Made by a program: the position numbers and the translations under genes. From Tabrizicola_A sp964393035 (lineage in GTDB: Bacteria > Pseudomonadota > Alphaproteobacteria > Rhodobacterales > Rhodobacteraceae): a DNA stretch of 64,000 bases. The DNA lies in NCBI GenBank assembly GCA_964393035.1, contig CAYMRX010000004.1:346993-410992 (forward strand), written 5' to 3'. Under the pieces are notes generated by a model. It saw nothing but the letters and a program-made list of their open reading frames with translations. It did no database searches and had not been told where the DNA came from. Below, piece after piece: positions 46,250 through 55,064 of this stretch (position 1 is the stretch's first letter; each line of letters starts with the position of its first letter).

Positions 46250-47089
46250 TCAGACCGGCCGGATGCGCAGCCGTGTCACGCGGTTTTCCTGCCGGGCCAG
46301 CACCTGAAAGCGAAAGCCGTGGAAGGCAAAGGACTGGCCTTCCACCGGGATCATCTGCGCCTCGTGGATCACAAGGCCCGCGATGGTATTGGCCTCGCTG
46401 TCGGGCAAGGCCCAATCCATCGCCCGGTTCAAATCGCGGATGGTCATTGCCCCATCGACCAGCCAGCCCCCGCTGTCATCCGCAACCAATCTGGAATCGC
46501 GGGCGACGACGTCAAACTCGTCGGTGATCTCGCCGACGATTTCCTCCAGAATGTCTTCCAGCGTGATCAGGCCCTGAATCGCGCCATATTCATCAACCAC
46601 GATGGCAAAATGCGTGCGCCGTTTCAAAAAGGCGCGCATCTGGTCGTCCAGCGTGGTGGTATCGGGGACGAACCACGGCTTCATCGCCAGTTTGACGACG
46701 TCCAGAATCTCCAGCCCTTCGCCCGTGCGGCGCAGGCGATCCACCTCGCGCAGCAATTCCTTGGCGTGAATGACGCCCAGTATGTTTTCCTCCTCGCCGC
46801 GAAACACCGGCAGGCGCGAATGGGCCGAGGCCAGAACCGCCGAAATCAGCGTCTCGGGGGGCTGATCGGCATCCACCATCTCGATCTTGCTGCGGTGGGT
46901 CATGATCTCGCCCACCCGGCGTTCTGCCAGATCGAGCGCGCCCAACAGCCGGTCGCGGTCCTCTTTCTCCATCCCGCCGCCAGAATGGCTGGCCGCAATC
47001 GCCTGCGTCAGGTCTTCGCGCAGCCCCTCGGCGCGGTCGGCTTGGCTTTGGCGCAGCAGGGCAGGAAGCCAGGACAGGATACGGCGCAT
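46250..47089 (-). CDS. CorC/HlyC-family protein (CBS pair + CorC_HlyC domain)
   Basis: A 279-aa soluble protein. It has two CBS motifs (about 70-190: VGEIMTHRSKIEMVDAD, and LDVVKLAMKPWFVPDTT) and a C-terminal transporter-associated CorC_HlyC domain (DDSGGWLVDGAMTIRDLNRA). The DUF21 membrane domain of larger CNNM-type homologues is absent, so it resembles E. coli CorC/YbeX in length. The start at 47089 lies 4 bp after the xerD stop, and the genes are probably cotranscribed. Confidence 0.9.
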   Translation of the reverse strand: MRRILSWLPALLRQSQADRAEGLREDLTQAIAASHSGGGMEKEDRDRLLGALDLAERRVGEIMTHRSKIEMVDADQPPETLISAVLASAHSRLPVFRGEEENILGVIHAKELLREVDRLRRTGEGLEILDVVKLAMKPWFVPDTTTLDDQMRAFLKRRTHFAIVVDEYGAIQGLITLEDILEEIVGEITDEFDVVARDSRLVADDSGGWLVDGAMTIRDLNRAMDWALPDSEANTIAGLVIHEAQMIPVEGQSFAFHGFRFQVLARQENRVTRLRIRPV

Positions 47090-47093
47090 GACG

Positions 47094-48026
47094 TCAGGTC
47101 TTTTTAGCAAGGGGGTGATGGGTCTGCACCAGCGCCTTCAACTGGTCATCCAACACATGGGTGTAAATTTCCGTCGTGGCAATATCGGCATGGCCGAGCA
47201 GCGTCTGGATCACCCGCAAATCCGCCCCGCCCGCCAAAAGATGGGTGGCAAAGGCATGGCGCAGGGTATGCGGCGTGACCTTGGCGGGGCTGACCCCGGC
47301 CAGAACCGCGATATCCTTGAGGATGAGGTGGAAATGTTGCCGTGTCAGATGGCCGTCCGTGCCAGAGCCGGGAAACAACGCCTTGGAGGCCGCTTTTCCC
47401 GCCTTGCGCGCAACCTCCTCATTGGCATCGCGATGCGCCAGCCAAACCGCTGCCGCCGCGCGGGCCGGGGGCGACAGCGGCACCATGCGCTCCTTGTTGC
47501 CCTTGCCGCGCACCAGAATCATCTGCGGATTGCCCCGGACCGCCGCCACCGGCAGGCCAACCAGTTCCGACACCCGCATCCCGGTGGCGTAAAGCAATTC
47601 CATCAACGCGGTATTGCGCAGCTTTTCCCCCGTGCCCCGCCCCTTGGAGCGGGCGGCATCCAAGAGCCGATCCACCTCGTCATGGCTCAGGGTTTTCGGC
47701 AGGCGCTGGCTGGCCCCCGGACCCGAGATGCGCAAGGCCGGGTTGTCCTTGCGCCAGCCTTCATCATGGGCAAAGCGGTAAAGCTGCCGGATCGACGACA
47801 ACCGCCGCGCGCGGGTGGCCTTCGACAGACCCTCGGCCTCGCAGGAAATCAGGTAATCCTCCACCGCGGCGCGGGGCAGGGTGGCGATATCCAGCCCGCG
47901 ATGCGCGGCCCAAGCGGTGAAATCCTTCAGGTCGCGGCCATAGCCCAAGAGCGTGTTGCGCGCGGCATTGGCCTCGGCGGCCTGGGCCTGAAGGAAGGTG
48001 GAGATCCAGCGCTCTGCCGTGGCCAT
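47094..48026 (-). CDS. xerD: Site-specific tyrosine recombinase
   Basis: XerD acts with XerC at dif to resolve chromosome dimers at the division septum. The 310-aa protein has all catalytic residues: Arg151 (ATGMRVSEL), Lys175, His253 and Arg256 (HTLRHAFATHLL), His279 (LGHADIATTEIY) and Tyr288. An N-terminal SAM-like core-binding domain precedes. Assignment as XerD rather than XerC rests on the LLGHADIATTEIYTHV form and on overall length. It lies 5 bp after an unknown gene on the same strand. Confidence 0.9.
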   Translation of the reverse strand: MATAERWISTFLQAQAAEANAARNTLLGYGRDLKDFTAWAAHRGLDIATLPRAAVEDYLISCEAEGLSKATRARRLSSIRQLYRFAHDEGWRKDNPALRISGPGASQRLPKTLSHDEVDRLLDAARSKGRGTGEKLRNTALMELLYATGMRVSELVGLPVAAVRGNPQMILVRGKGNKERMVPLSPPARAAAAVWLAHRDANEEVARKAGKAASKALFPGSGTDGHLTRQHFHLILKDIAVLAGVSPAKVTPHTLRHAFATHLLAGGADLRVIQTLLGHADIATTEIYTHVLDDQLKALVQTHHPLAKKT

Positions 48027-48031
48027 CTGCC

Positions 48032-49624
48032 TTACCCCCGCCGTTCCAGCAGCATCAACTCCAGTGCCGTGCGGCGGGCGATGTCTTCCAGTCCCAGCTT
48101 GCGCAACAGCGCCAATCCCTCGGCCAGCTTGGCAAGTTCGCCGTGCAAGCCCACCTCGATCCGCGCCATGGCCAGCAAGATCGCCTCGCCGATGCGGGCC
48201 TGATCCAGCAAAAGCTCCGCATCCTCCGACAGGGCCACCGTTGAGCCGTCAAAGGCGGGCTGAATGGCGCGGGCCAGACTGTCGGGCGGGGTCAGCCCCT
48301 TGACGCTGCCCTGCGCCAAACCGGCCAGAAAGCGGCCCCGCAGGTCATCCGGCGCATGGCGGCTGTTGGACAGGCGTGCAAAATCCGGCGAGAGCAGCCC
48401 CATGTCATAGGCAATCCGCCCGGAATCGCCGGCCAACGCCATATCGGCCAGCTTCTCGGCGAAAAGCGTGGCGAAAGGCACCTCCAGCTCTGCATCGGCC
48501 ATGCGGGCATAGGCCAGCGGCAGGCGTTGCTCCACCGCCGTCAGATCGCCCTCCTGCAAGGCGGCATCGAAACGCTGAAAGGCATCAACCCTGTCCCAGA
48601 CCCCGCCCGAGGCCGCCGGATCGCGCTGGGTGAACAGCCCCAAAAGCAGGTTGGGCGTGATCGCCCCGGCACGGGCCAGACGTTCGGCCGCCTCGACCTG
48701 GGCTTTCCATCCGGCGCGCTCTGACAGATCGGCATGGGCAAAGGCCAAGGGCAGGGTGGCGGTGGGCAAGGGCTCGCCAATCGCCTCGTAGATGCGCCAG
48801 ATCAGCGGGTTGACGGGCTTTGGCGCCGCGGGCGGCGGCTCACCTTCAAAAAGGTCGGGGTCAAGAAAGCGCGACAACAGCGCATCTTCGGTTTCGGTCA
48901 CATGTCCAAGGGCCTGCGCGGTGCGCAAGGTCAGCGCGGCCGAGGACCAATCGCCTTCGCGCGCAACGCAAAAGACCCGGGTCGGCAGCGTGGGCGACAA
49001 GGCCTGTGCCTGCACCAGCGCCGCGCAGGCCCGGTCTTCGTTGCCCGTCAACAGCGCCACATCGAAACTGCGGCGAAAGAGTTCGGGGGTACGGGCGGGC
49101 AGGGCGGCATCCAGCAGCGCCTGCGCCTGTTCCAAGGCGCCAAGCGCCAGCAGCTTGTCGATCCGCGCCATCAAAAGCCGCCCGTCAACGCCCGCATCGG
49201 CCGGGGGCAGCGCCTCGGCCAGAAGCACGGTGATGAGCAGGCTTTGCAGCGATGGCAAGCCGACCGGATCGGCGCGGGTCAGGGCGGCCGCAGCCTCGTC
49301 CGTCAGGCCCATGCCCCAAAGCGCATGGGGAAAGCCGGTTTGCGCCGGGGTCAACAGCCCCACCGCATCCGGCGATGGCCCCCCCAGAACCGAGGTGGTG
49401 ACGGCGGCAGGCAAACCGCCGCTGCTGGTCACCGGGGCCTCTTTGATCTTCGGCTTTTTGGGGGGCTGCGATCGTGAAGGGTCTGTCGGCACCACGGTAT
49501 CGGCCGGGGCCGTCACCGGCTGCGACAGCCAGTCAATCGCCGAGAGCGGTTTTTTGCGCCGTGATTCGGCCGCCACCGGCAGCGCCATCAGCCCCGCCAG
49601 AAGCGGCAGGGCGATCCAGCGCAT
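48032..49624 (-). CDS. Exported hypothetical protein (530 aa, helical repeats)
   Basis: A 530-aa protein I do not recognise. The start at 49624 gives a clear signal peptide (MRWIALPLLAGLMALPVAAES). A Pro/Ser/Lys-rich linker follows, then a long alpha-helical region with alanine and leucine periodicity that suggests TPR/SEL1-like helical repeats. Likely periplasmic. It is the second gene of the minus-strand unit that continues with xerD and the CorC-like gene, which might point to an envelope or division role. Confidence 0.75.
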   Translation of the reverse strand: MRWIALPLLAGLMALPVAAESRRKKPLSAIDWLSQPVTAPADTVVPTDPSRSQPPKKPKIKEAPVTSSGGLPAAVTTSVLGGPSPDAVGLLTPAQTGFPHALWGMGLTDEAAAALTRADPVGLPSLQSLLITVLLAEALPPADAGVDGRLLMARIDKLLALGALEQAQALLDAALPARTPELFRRSFDVALLTGNEDRACAALVQAQALSPTLPTRVFCVAREGDWSSAALTLRTAQALGHVTETEDALLSRFLDPDLFEGEPPPAAPKPVNPLIWRIYEAIGEPLPTATLPLAFAHADLSERAGWKAQVEAAERLARAGAITPNLLLGLFTQRDPAASGGVWDRVDAFQRFDAALQEGDLTAVEQRLPLAYARMADAELEVPFATLFAEKLADMALAGDSGRIAYDMGLLSPDFARLSNSRHAPDDLRGRFLAGLAQGSVKGLTPPDSLARAIQPAFDGSTVALSEDAELLLDQARIGEAILLAMARIEVGLHGELAKLAEGLALLRKLGLEDIARRTALELMLLERRG

Positions 49625-49634
49625 TTGCCCGCGC

Positions 49635-49769
49635 TTAGCCCGCATCCAGCGAGACCGGCTGGCGGATTTCCTGCATTTCAGGGGCCAGATTGCCCAAATA
49701 GGCATAGCCCGCCAACCCGGCAAATGCCAAAACGACCAACACGACCACCAGTTTCAACAGCCGTACCAT
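49635..49769 (-). CDS. Small single-span membrane protein (44 aa)
   Basis: A 44-codon ORF starting at an ATG complementary to 49767-49769 and ending TAA at 49635. The product begins MVRLLKLVVVLVVLAFAGLA and continues GYAYLGNLAPEM, with one membrane helix and a short outside tail (QEIRQPVSLDAG). It lies only 11 bp before the next gene on the same strand. Similar tiny proteins ending in a PV-x-L-D tail occur near aroK in Rhodobacteraceae as I recall. Function unknown. Confidence 0.7.
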   Translation of the reverse strand: MVRLLKLVVVLVVLAFAGLAGYAYLGNLAPEMQEIRQPVSLDAG

Positions 49770-49951
49770 GCGCTGCCTGCCCATTCCCCCCGGTTCTGCC
49801 GGGGCGTTGCCTTTTCTATGGCCCCCGAAATCGGTGACCGCCTCATGTCGAATATATATGGCATTTGCGCCAAGTTCACGCCATTCAGGGAAGAAAGTTG
49901 ACAGTCGGCGGCGCTTTGTCCGGAAACGACAGTTTGTAACAGGGGAATTGG

Positions 49952-50503
49952 GTGGGAAATCCGCTGCGGCTTAAGAAGACTGCCGTGATGGTGGGCATGA
50001 TGGGGGCGGGAAAAACCGCTGTCGGCACGGCCCTTGCCCGGCTCTTGGGGGTGCCCTTCCTTGATTCGGACGAAGAAATCGTCCGCGCCGCCGACCGATC
50101 CATCGCAGAAATCTTCGAACGCGACGGCGAGGCGTTCTTTCGCGCCCGTGAAACCGAAGTCATCAGCCGATTGCTGAGCGGCACGCCGGGCATCCTGTCC
50201 ACCGGGGGCGGGGCGTTCTTGTCTGCGCATAATCGCGATTTGATTGCCGAAAAGGGCGTGTCGATCTGGTTGAAGGCCGATCTTGATCTGTTGTGGCAGC
50301 GGGTCCGGCACAAGACGACACGGCCCTTGCTGCGCACGGCGAACCCGCGCGAAACCCTGCGTGGACTTTACGACGCCCGCATGCCCTTTTACCAGATGGC
50401 CGATATCGCGGTGGAATCCTCGCCGGATCTGTCGATCGAGGATATGGCGCAGCGGGTGATGGCCGCACTTCTCACGCGGCCGGATGTGCTGGAAAAGGAA
50501 TAG
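49952..50503 (+). CDS. aroK: Shikimate kinase
   Basis: AroK phosphorylates shikimate in aromatic amino acid synthesis. The 183-aa product has Walker A GMMGAGKTAVG, the shikimate-binding DSDEEI with its Asp, RETEVISRLL and the GGG segment (STGGGAFL), and the LID arginine in TTRPLL. The GTG at 49952 is the most upstream start matching the usual N-terminus. aroB follows 3 bp later, a classic pair. The 182-bp upstream spacer has a TTGACA hexamer at 49898 but no clear -10. Confidence 0.95.
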   Translation: MGNPLRLKKTAVMVGMMGAGKTAVGTALARLLGVPFLDSDEEIVRAADRSIAEIFERDGEAFFRARETEVISRLLSGTPGILSTGGGAFLSAHNRDLIAEKGVSIWLKADLDLLWQRVRHKTTRPLLRTANPRETLRGLYDARMPFYQMADIAVESSPDLSIEDMAQRVMAALLTRPDVLEKE

Positions 50504-50506
50504 GAC

Positions 50507-51625
50507 ATGACGATCGATGTGGTGCCGGTGGCGCTTGGCGCGCGCAGCTATGAGGTGCGCATCGGCGCGGGTCTGATCGCACGGGCCGGGGCCGAGATTG
50601 CCCCGCTGTTGCGCCGCCCCAAGGTGGCCGTCGTCACCGATGACACCGTTGCCGCGCATCACCTGATGGCCCTGTCCGAAGCCCTTGCCGCAGAAGGCAT
50701 CGCCATGACCGCGCTGGCCGTGCCGCCGGGCGAAGGATCGAAAAGCTGGGAGCAATTCGCCCGCGTCTCGGAGTGGTTGCTGGACCAAAAGGTCGAACGG
50801 CGCGACGTCGTGGTGGCGTTTGGCGGTGGTGTCGTGGGGGATCTGGGGGGCTTTGCCGCCGCCACCCTGCGGCGTGGCGTGCGGTTCGTGCAGATCCCGA
50901 CGACGCTTCTGGCGCAGGTGGACAGTTCGGTTGGCGGCAAGACCGGCATCAATACCACCCAAGGCAAGAACCTGATCGGCGCTTTCCATCAACCATCGCT
51001 GGTTCTGGCCGATATCTCTGCGCTGGAAACCCTGCCCCCGCGCGATTTTCTTGCCGGTTATGGCGAGGTGGTGAAATACGGGCTTCTCGGCGACGCCGCC
51101 TTTTTCGACTGGCTGGAGGCGAACGGCCCGGCCATGGCGGCAGGGGATGCGGGATTGCGGCAATATGCGGTGAAACGCTCGGTCGAGATGAAGGCCGAGA
51201 TTGTCGCCCGCGACGAGACCGAAGAAGGCGACCGCGCGCTTTTGAACCTTGGCCATACCTTCTGCCATGCGCTGGAAAAGGCCACCGGCTATTCCAGCCG
51301 CCTGTTGCATGGCGAGGGCGTGGCGATCGGCTGCGCTTTGGCCTTTGAACTCAGCCAGAGGCTGGGCCTGTGTTCGCAAGAGGCGCCAAGCCGGGTCCGG
51401 GCGCATCTGAAGGCGATGGGCATGAAGACGGATATCGCTGATATTCCGGGCAATCTGCCCGATGCCGCAGCCCTTTTGGCGCTGATGGGACAGGACAAGA
51501 AGGTGATCGACGGCCGGTTGCGCTTTATTCTGGCGCGCGGCATCGGTGCGGCTTTCGTGGCCGAGGATGTTCCGGGCGCAGTGGTCACCGGGGTGCTGAC
51601 CGACGCCTTGGCCCGCCGCAGTTGA
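50507..51625 (+). CDS. aroB: 3-dehydroquinate synthase
   Basis: AroB converts DAHP to 3-dehydroquinate with NAD+ and a divalent metal. The 372-aa product has FGGGVVGDLGGFAAAT, the QIPTTLLAQVDSSVGGKTGIN signature, and metal ligands in AGYGEVVKYG, GHTFCHALE and HGEGVAIG. It is in an operon with aroK (3-bp gap). Confidence 0.96.
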   Translation: MTIDVVPVALGARSYEVRIGAGLIARAGAEIAPLLRRPKVAVVTDDTVAAHHLMALSEALAAEGIAMTALAVPPGEGSKSWEQFARVSEWLLDQKVERRDVVVAFGGGVVGDLGGFAAATLRRGVRFVQIPTTLLAQVDSSVGGKTGINTTQGKNLIGAFHQPSLVLADISALETLPPRDFLAGYGEVVKYGLLGDAAFFDWLEANGPAMAAGDAGLRQYAVKRSVEMKAEIVARDETEEGDRALLNLGHTFCHALEKATGYSSRLLHGEGVAIGCALAFELSQRLGLCSQEAPSRVRAHLKAMGMKTDIADIPGNLPDAAALLALMGQDKKVIDGRLRFILARGIGAAFVAEDVPGAVVTGVLTDALARRS

Positions 51626-51703
51626 GGTATTGTCTTCGACATATCTCGCAATGATTTGTTCTTTAATGTGAATTCGAGATTCCCAACCTCGCGTCAACAC
51701 CGC

Positions 51704-51732
51704 TTGCAAGGGTTGCCCCGCTCGGGCTAGGT
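51704..51732 (+). promoter_or_regulatory. Probable sigma-70 promoter of gapR
   Basis: TTGCAA (51704-51709) and CTAGGT (51727-51732) are separated by 17 bases, and the gapR start is 35 bases further on. The match is good for an alphaproteobacterial housekeeping promoter but is not proven. Confidence 0.45.
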
Positions 51733-51766
51733 ATGCCCCAACCTGTTTTCAGATGTGAGACCGAAG

Positions 51767-52021
51767 ATGAGCGACGCCAACGACGCCTATAACGTGACCG
51801 CTGACGAGCTGCGCCAGTTCATTGAACGGTTTGAGCAGTTGGAAGCCGAGAAAAAAGACGTCGCCGAACAGCAAAAAGAGCTGATGGCCGAGGCCAAGGG
51901 CCGCGGCTATGACACCAAGGTGATGAAAAAGGTCGTCGCCCTGCGCAAGCGCAAGCCCGATGACATCGCCGAAGAAGAAGCCGTTCTCGACATGTACAAA
52001 TCCGCCCTTGGGATGATCTGA
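51767..52021 (+). CDS. gapR: GapR family nucleoid-associated protein (DUF2312)
   Basis: An 84-aa DUF2312 protein, the family of Caulobacter GapR, which clamps overtwisted, AT-rich DNA and helps topoisomerases during replication and transcription. The sequence has the heptad-rich helix (ADELRQFIERFEQLEAEKKDVAEQQKELM) and the basic DNA-binding hairpin (TKVMKKVVALRKRKPDDIAEEE). The ATG at 51767 (MSDAND) is preferred to 51755. It converges on the next gene with a 34-bp gap. Confidence 0.9.
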   Translation: MSDANDAYNVTADELRQFIERFEQLEAEKKDVAEQQKELMAEAKGRGYDTKVMKKVVALRKRKPDDIAEEEAVLDMYKSALGMI

Positions 52022-52055
52022 CGGCGGCCTGACACGACCCGCAGGGGGCACAACC

Positions 52056-52928
52056 TCAGGGGGCGAGAAATGTGATCTCGCCCATCTGGGCAATCCGCGC
52101 GACATCCGCCTCATAGGTCTGGGTCATTTCGGCCACCATATCGGCCGTCCAGCCGGGCATCTCGATTTCCTGGTCGATCCGCTCGGGCAGGGCGAACTTG
52201 TCGAGAAAGGCCGAGACGATCTTGCGGCGCTGCATCACGCTTTGCGGCGGATGGCTGTCGAGATAGGCCTTCAGGCGCGTCACGCCCTCACTGGACATCA
52301 GGCCCGCATTCAAATCGTCCTCGCCCTCCAGCGAAAGGCCGTCGGGCAGGCCCGCCACCGCGCGCAAGACCTCGGGCCAGACAAGCGGCGTGTCCTCATC
52401 GCACCAGACCGTCAGCGGCACCCCCGGATTGGCATCGACAATGCGCTCGATCACATCCAGCCATGACATATCCAAAGGATCGGCGCCGTTCAGAAACTCG
52501 CGGTAATTCTCGGGTTTCAGACGCCCGTGCAACTGCGGCAGGAACGAGGCCGGGTTGCGGATGGCAAGGTGAAACTCCGCCTCGATCTGCGGGAAAATCT
52601 GGCAAAAGGCGCGCACCCTGTCGCCCGCGGCCGGATAAAGCCGCTCATTCAGGACGTAGTTCGGCAGCGACAGGAAGCTTTCCCAAGACAGGATCAAGCG
52701 GTCGGCGCGGTCTTCCTCCATGATCTGTTCCAGGATCAGCGCCTGTTCGTCCATCGTCGCCGCCTTGCCCTTCAGCTTGGTCGCGGTTTCCCGCAAGAGC
52801 CTGCGATAGCGGTTCGGTCCCGGCACCACGATGTCATGTTGCGCCAAAAGATCCCGGTTCTTCAAAAGGCAGCGCAACAGGCGTTCATCATCGGTGAAAT
52901 GGGCGCCAAGGTGGTAAACGATCCGCAT
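52056..52928 (-). CDS. Hypothetical protein, sulfotransferase-like N-terminus
   Basis: A 290-aa protein I do not confidently recognise. The start at 52928 (MRIVYHLGAHFTDDERLL) is chosen because the 41 upstream residues overlap the divergent permease promoter. The short HLG-x-H start followed by RLLRCLLKNRDLLAQHDIVVPGP looks like sulfotransferase-like proteins seen in roseobacters, in which the PAPS loop is degenerate. No catalytic assignment is made. Confidence 0.6.
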   Translation of the reverse strand: MRIVYHLGAHFTDDERLLRCLLKNRDLLAQHDIVVPGPNRYRRLLRETATKLKGKAATMDEQALILEQIMEEDRADRLILSWESFLSLPNYVLNERLYPAAGDRVRAFCQIFPQIEAEFHLAIRNPASFLPQLHGRLKPENYREFLNGADPLDMSWLDVIERIVDANPGVPLTVWCDEDTPLVWPEVLRAVAGLPDGLSLEGEDDLNAGLMSSEGVTRLKAYLDSHPPQSVMQRRKIVSAFLDKFALPERIDQEIEMPGWTADMVAEMTQTYEADVARIAQMGEITFLAP

Positions 52929-53004
52929 AATGGACTGATCTGCTTTATGTTCTCTATTGCGCCGACTATAGTGGGTTTTCTGGACAGGGAAACAGCTTTC
53001 CGCT

Positions 53005-54684
53005 ATGCGCAAACCCATGTCGAGCCTGCAAAACAGCCGCAAATCCGTCATGCCCTTCGGGCGCCTTTGGCCCGATGGCTGGACGCTGGCGGCCCTTGCG
53101 ATCGTGTCGGTGGTTGTGGCGCCGCTCTTGGCGGTGGTCTGGATCGCCTTTCACCCGACAGAGAACATCTGGCCGCATCTTCTGGCCACCGTGCTGCCGC
53201 GCTATTTCACCACGACGCTGATCCTGATGGCGGGGGTGGGGGTGCTGACGGCGGCGATGGGCACCGGGGCGGCCTGGCTGGTGACGATGTACCGCTTTCC
53301 CGGTCGTGGCTGGCTGGTGCATGCGCTGCTGTTTCCGCTGGCCTTGCCGGCCTATGTCGGGGCCTATGCGCTGGTGGATTTTCTGGATTACGCCGGCCCC
53401 TTGCAAACCGCGATGCGCAGCACGTTTGGCTGGGCGGACTCGCGCGATTACTGGTTTCCCGAAATCCGCAGCACCTGGGCCGCAACCCTTGTCTTGTCGG
53501 CCGCCCTTTATCCTTACGTCTACCTTCTGACCCGGCAAGCCCTGCGCGAACAGTCGGGCGGGGTTTATGAGGTTGCCCGCGCGCTTGGCACCGGGGGATG
53601 GGGGTTGTTCTGGCGGCTGGGCCTGCCCTTGGCGCGGCCCGCCATCGCCGCGGGCGTCGCCCTGGCGCTGATGGAGACGGTGGCCGATTTCGGCACCGTC
53701 ACGCATTTCGGCGTGCAGACCCTGACGACGGGGGTATTTTCCACCTGGCTCTCGGGCGGCAATGCCGGGGGGGCGGCGCAGATTGCCGGTGTCATCATGG
53801 CGCTGATCCTGACCCTTGTCGCCATCGAGCGCGTCAGCCGCCGCAATGCCCGCTTTCACCGCGCCGCCCGCAACGCCCGCCCGATCGAGCCCTTGGCCCT
53901 GTCAGGCTGGCGTGGGGCCGTGGCCTTCGGGCTTTGTCTTTTGCCCTTTGCCATGGGGTTCCTGCTGCCGGTTGGCGTCATGCTGACCCATGCCTTTGCC
54001 AATCCCGCAGTGTGGCTGGCCAAGGGGCTGATGGAGGCGGCGCTGAACACGCTGATGGTCGGCGGGATTGCCGCGGTCGTCACGGTCGGGGCGGCGCTGT
54101 TTCTGGTTTACGGGGTGCGGATGGCGGGCAGGGGGGTGGCGCGCGTGGTGCTGCCGGTCACCATGCTGGGCTATGCCGCCCCCGGCGCGGTTCTGGCGGT
54201 GGGGCTTTTGGTGCCGCTGGCCGCGCTCGATCACCGCCTGGCCGATGCGATTCTGGCGCTGACGGGGTATGATCCGGGGCTTTTGCTGACCGGCACCTCG
54301 GCGGCACTTGTGCTGGCCTTTGTGGTGCGGTTCTTCGGCATTGCACAAGGGGCCGTCGATGCCGCCTTTGGCCGGATTTCCCCCTCGCTGCCCATGGCCG
54401 CCCGCAGCTTAGGCGAGGGCAGTGGCGGCACATTGCGCAGGCTTTACCTGCCGTTGATGCGCGGCTCGGTCGCCTCGGCGCTCTTGGTGGTCTTTGTCGA
54501 TTGCGTCAAGGAATTGCCCGCAACCCTGCTCTTGCGCCCCTTCAACTTCAACACATTGGCAACCCGCGTGCAGGAACTGGCGAGCCTTGAACGCTTGGGC
54601 GAAGCCGCCCCCGCAGCCCTTGTGGTGGCCACCTTCGGCCTCGCCGCCGTCGCGCTCCTCGCCCATACCCACCGCGACCGCTGA
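53005..54684 (+). CDS. Iron-type ABC transporter permease (fused two-domain, FbpB-like)
   Basis: A 559-aa inner-membrane permease with two BPD_transp_1 domains fused in one chain, as in FbpB/SfuB ferric iron importers. EAA-loop motifs are seen in each half: YEVARALGTGGWGLFWRLGLPLARPA and MAARSLGEGSGGTLRRLYLPLMRGS. About 12 membrane segments. Start 53005 (MRKPMSSL) or 53017 is possible. No ATPase or substrate-binding gene is adjacent, so the remaining subunits must be elsewhere. Downstream is tRNA-Thr. Confidence 0.88.
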   Translation: MRKPMSSLQNSRKSVMPFGRLWPDGWTLAALAIVSVVVAPLLAVVWIAFHPTENIWPHLLATVLPRYFTTTLILMAGVGVLTAAMGTGAAWLVTMYRFPGRGWLVHALLFPLALPAYVGAYALVDFLDYAGPLQTAMRSTFGWADSRDYWFPEIRSTWAATLVLSAALYPYVYLLTRQALREQSGGVYEVARALGTGGWGLFWRLGLPLARPAIAAGVALALMETVADFGTVTHFGVQTLTTGVFSTWLSGGNAGGAAQIAGVIMALILTLVAIERVSRRNARFHRAARNARPIEPLALSGWRGAVAFGLCLLPFAMGFLLPVGVMLTHAFANPAVWLAKGLMEAALNTLMVGGIAAVVTVGAALFLVYGVRMAGRGVARVVLPVTMLGYAAPGAVLAVGLLVPLAALDHRLADAILALTGYDPGLLLTGTSAALVLAFVVRFFGIAQGAVDAAFGRISPSLPMAARSLGEGSGGTLRRLYLPLMRGSVASALLVVFVDCVKELPATLLLRPFNFNTLATRVQELASLERLGEAAPAALVVATFGLAAVALLAHTHRDR

Positions 54685-54728
54685 GGGCTTGCAACCGGCG
54701 CAGGCCAAGAGTATGCCAGCCACAGAGT

Positions 54729-54804
54729 GCCCTTATAGCTCAGCTGGTAGAGCATCTGATTTGTAATCAGGGGGTCGGCGGTTCAAGTCCGTCTGGGGGC
54801 ACCA
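54729..54804 (+). tRNA. tRNA-Thr (anticodon TGT)
   Basis: A 76-nt cloverleaf. The acceptor stem pairs GCCCTTA (54729-54735) with TGGGGGC before the discriminator A, and CCA is encoded at 54802-54804. The D arm is AGCTCAGCTGGTAGAGC, the anticodon loop is TTTGTAA with TGT, and the T loop contains GGTTCAAGTCC. It is intact although a mobile element is inserted at its 3' end, because the element supplies the same 3' sequence. Confidence 0.95.
54757..54804 (+). repeat. Left attachment repeat (attL) in tRNA-Thr
   Basis: The last 48 bases of tRNA-Thr, from the anticodon stem to CCA, recur at 63638-63685 with one mismatch (G at 54771, A at 63652). This marks the left edge of the integrated element and identifies the tRNA 3' end as its attachment site. 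Confidence 0.93.
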
Positions 54805-54870
54805 AAAAATCGAACAAAAATATATACTTAAGCAAATATCGATCCGGCCAATCCTGCATCGTTTTTGATC

Positions 54871-54890
54871 TTGTCACTGATTTTGTCACT
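54871..54890. repeat. Left pair of TTGTCACT motifs (putative integrase arm sites)
   Basis: TTGTCACT occurs at 54871-54878 and 54883-54890, spaced 12 bases, 67 bp inside attL. The same motif is repeated near the right end, as expected for arm-type sites bound by the integrase N-terminal domain. Confidence 0.6.
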
Positions 54891-55013
54891 ATCGTCAGAT
54901 CGACTCAGAATTGCAGCACAAGCCCCCTCGTGATATCGTTAAGGTGACTTCCCCGCAGGATGTCAGCCTATTCGCTCGGGAGATCCGGCCCACGGGCAGG
55001 GAGCGAAGAAAAC

Positions 55014-55045
55014 AGGGGCCAGACGTCAACAAACGTCTGGCCCCT
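55014..55045 (-). terminator. Terminator of the element's late operon
   Basis: AGGGGCCAGACGT (55014-55026) and ACGTCTGGCCCCT (55033-55045) form a perfect 13-bp stem with a 6-base loop. On the minus strand it is followed by a T-rich stretch (TGTTTTCTTC), so it ends the leftward operon. Confidence 0.85.
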
Positions 55046-55064
55046 TGGTCTAAGTGGAGGAATG

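Noticed and set aside
49754..51709. 651-codon minus-strand frame opposite aroK and aroB
   Set aside because: Composition is typical of antisense frames in high-GC DNA and both plus-strand genes are certain.
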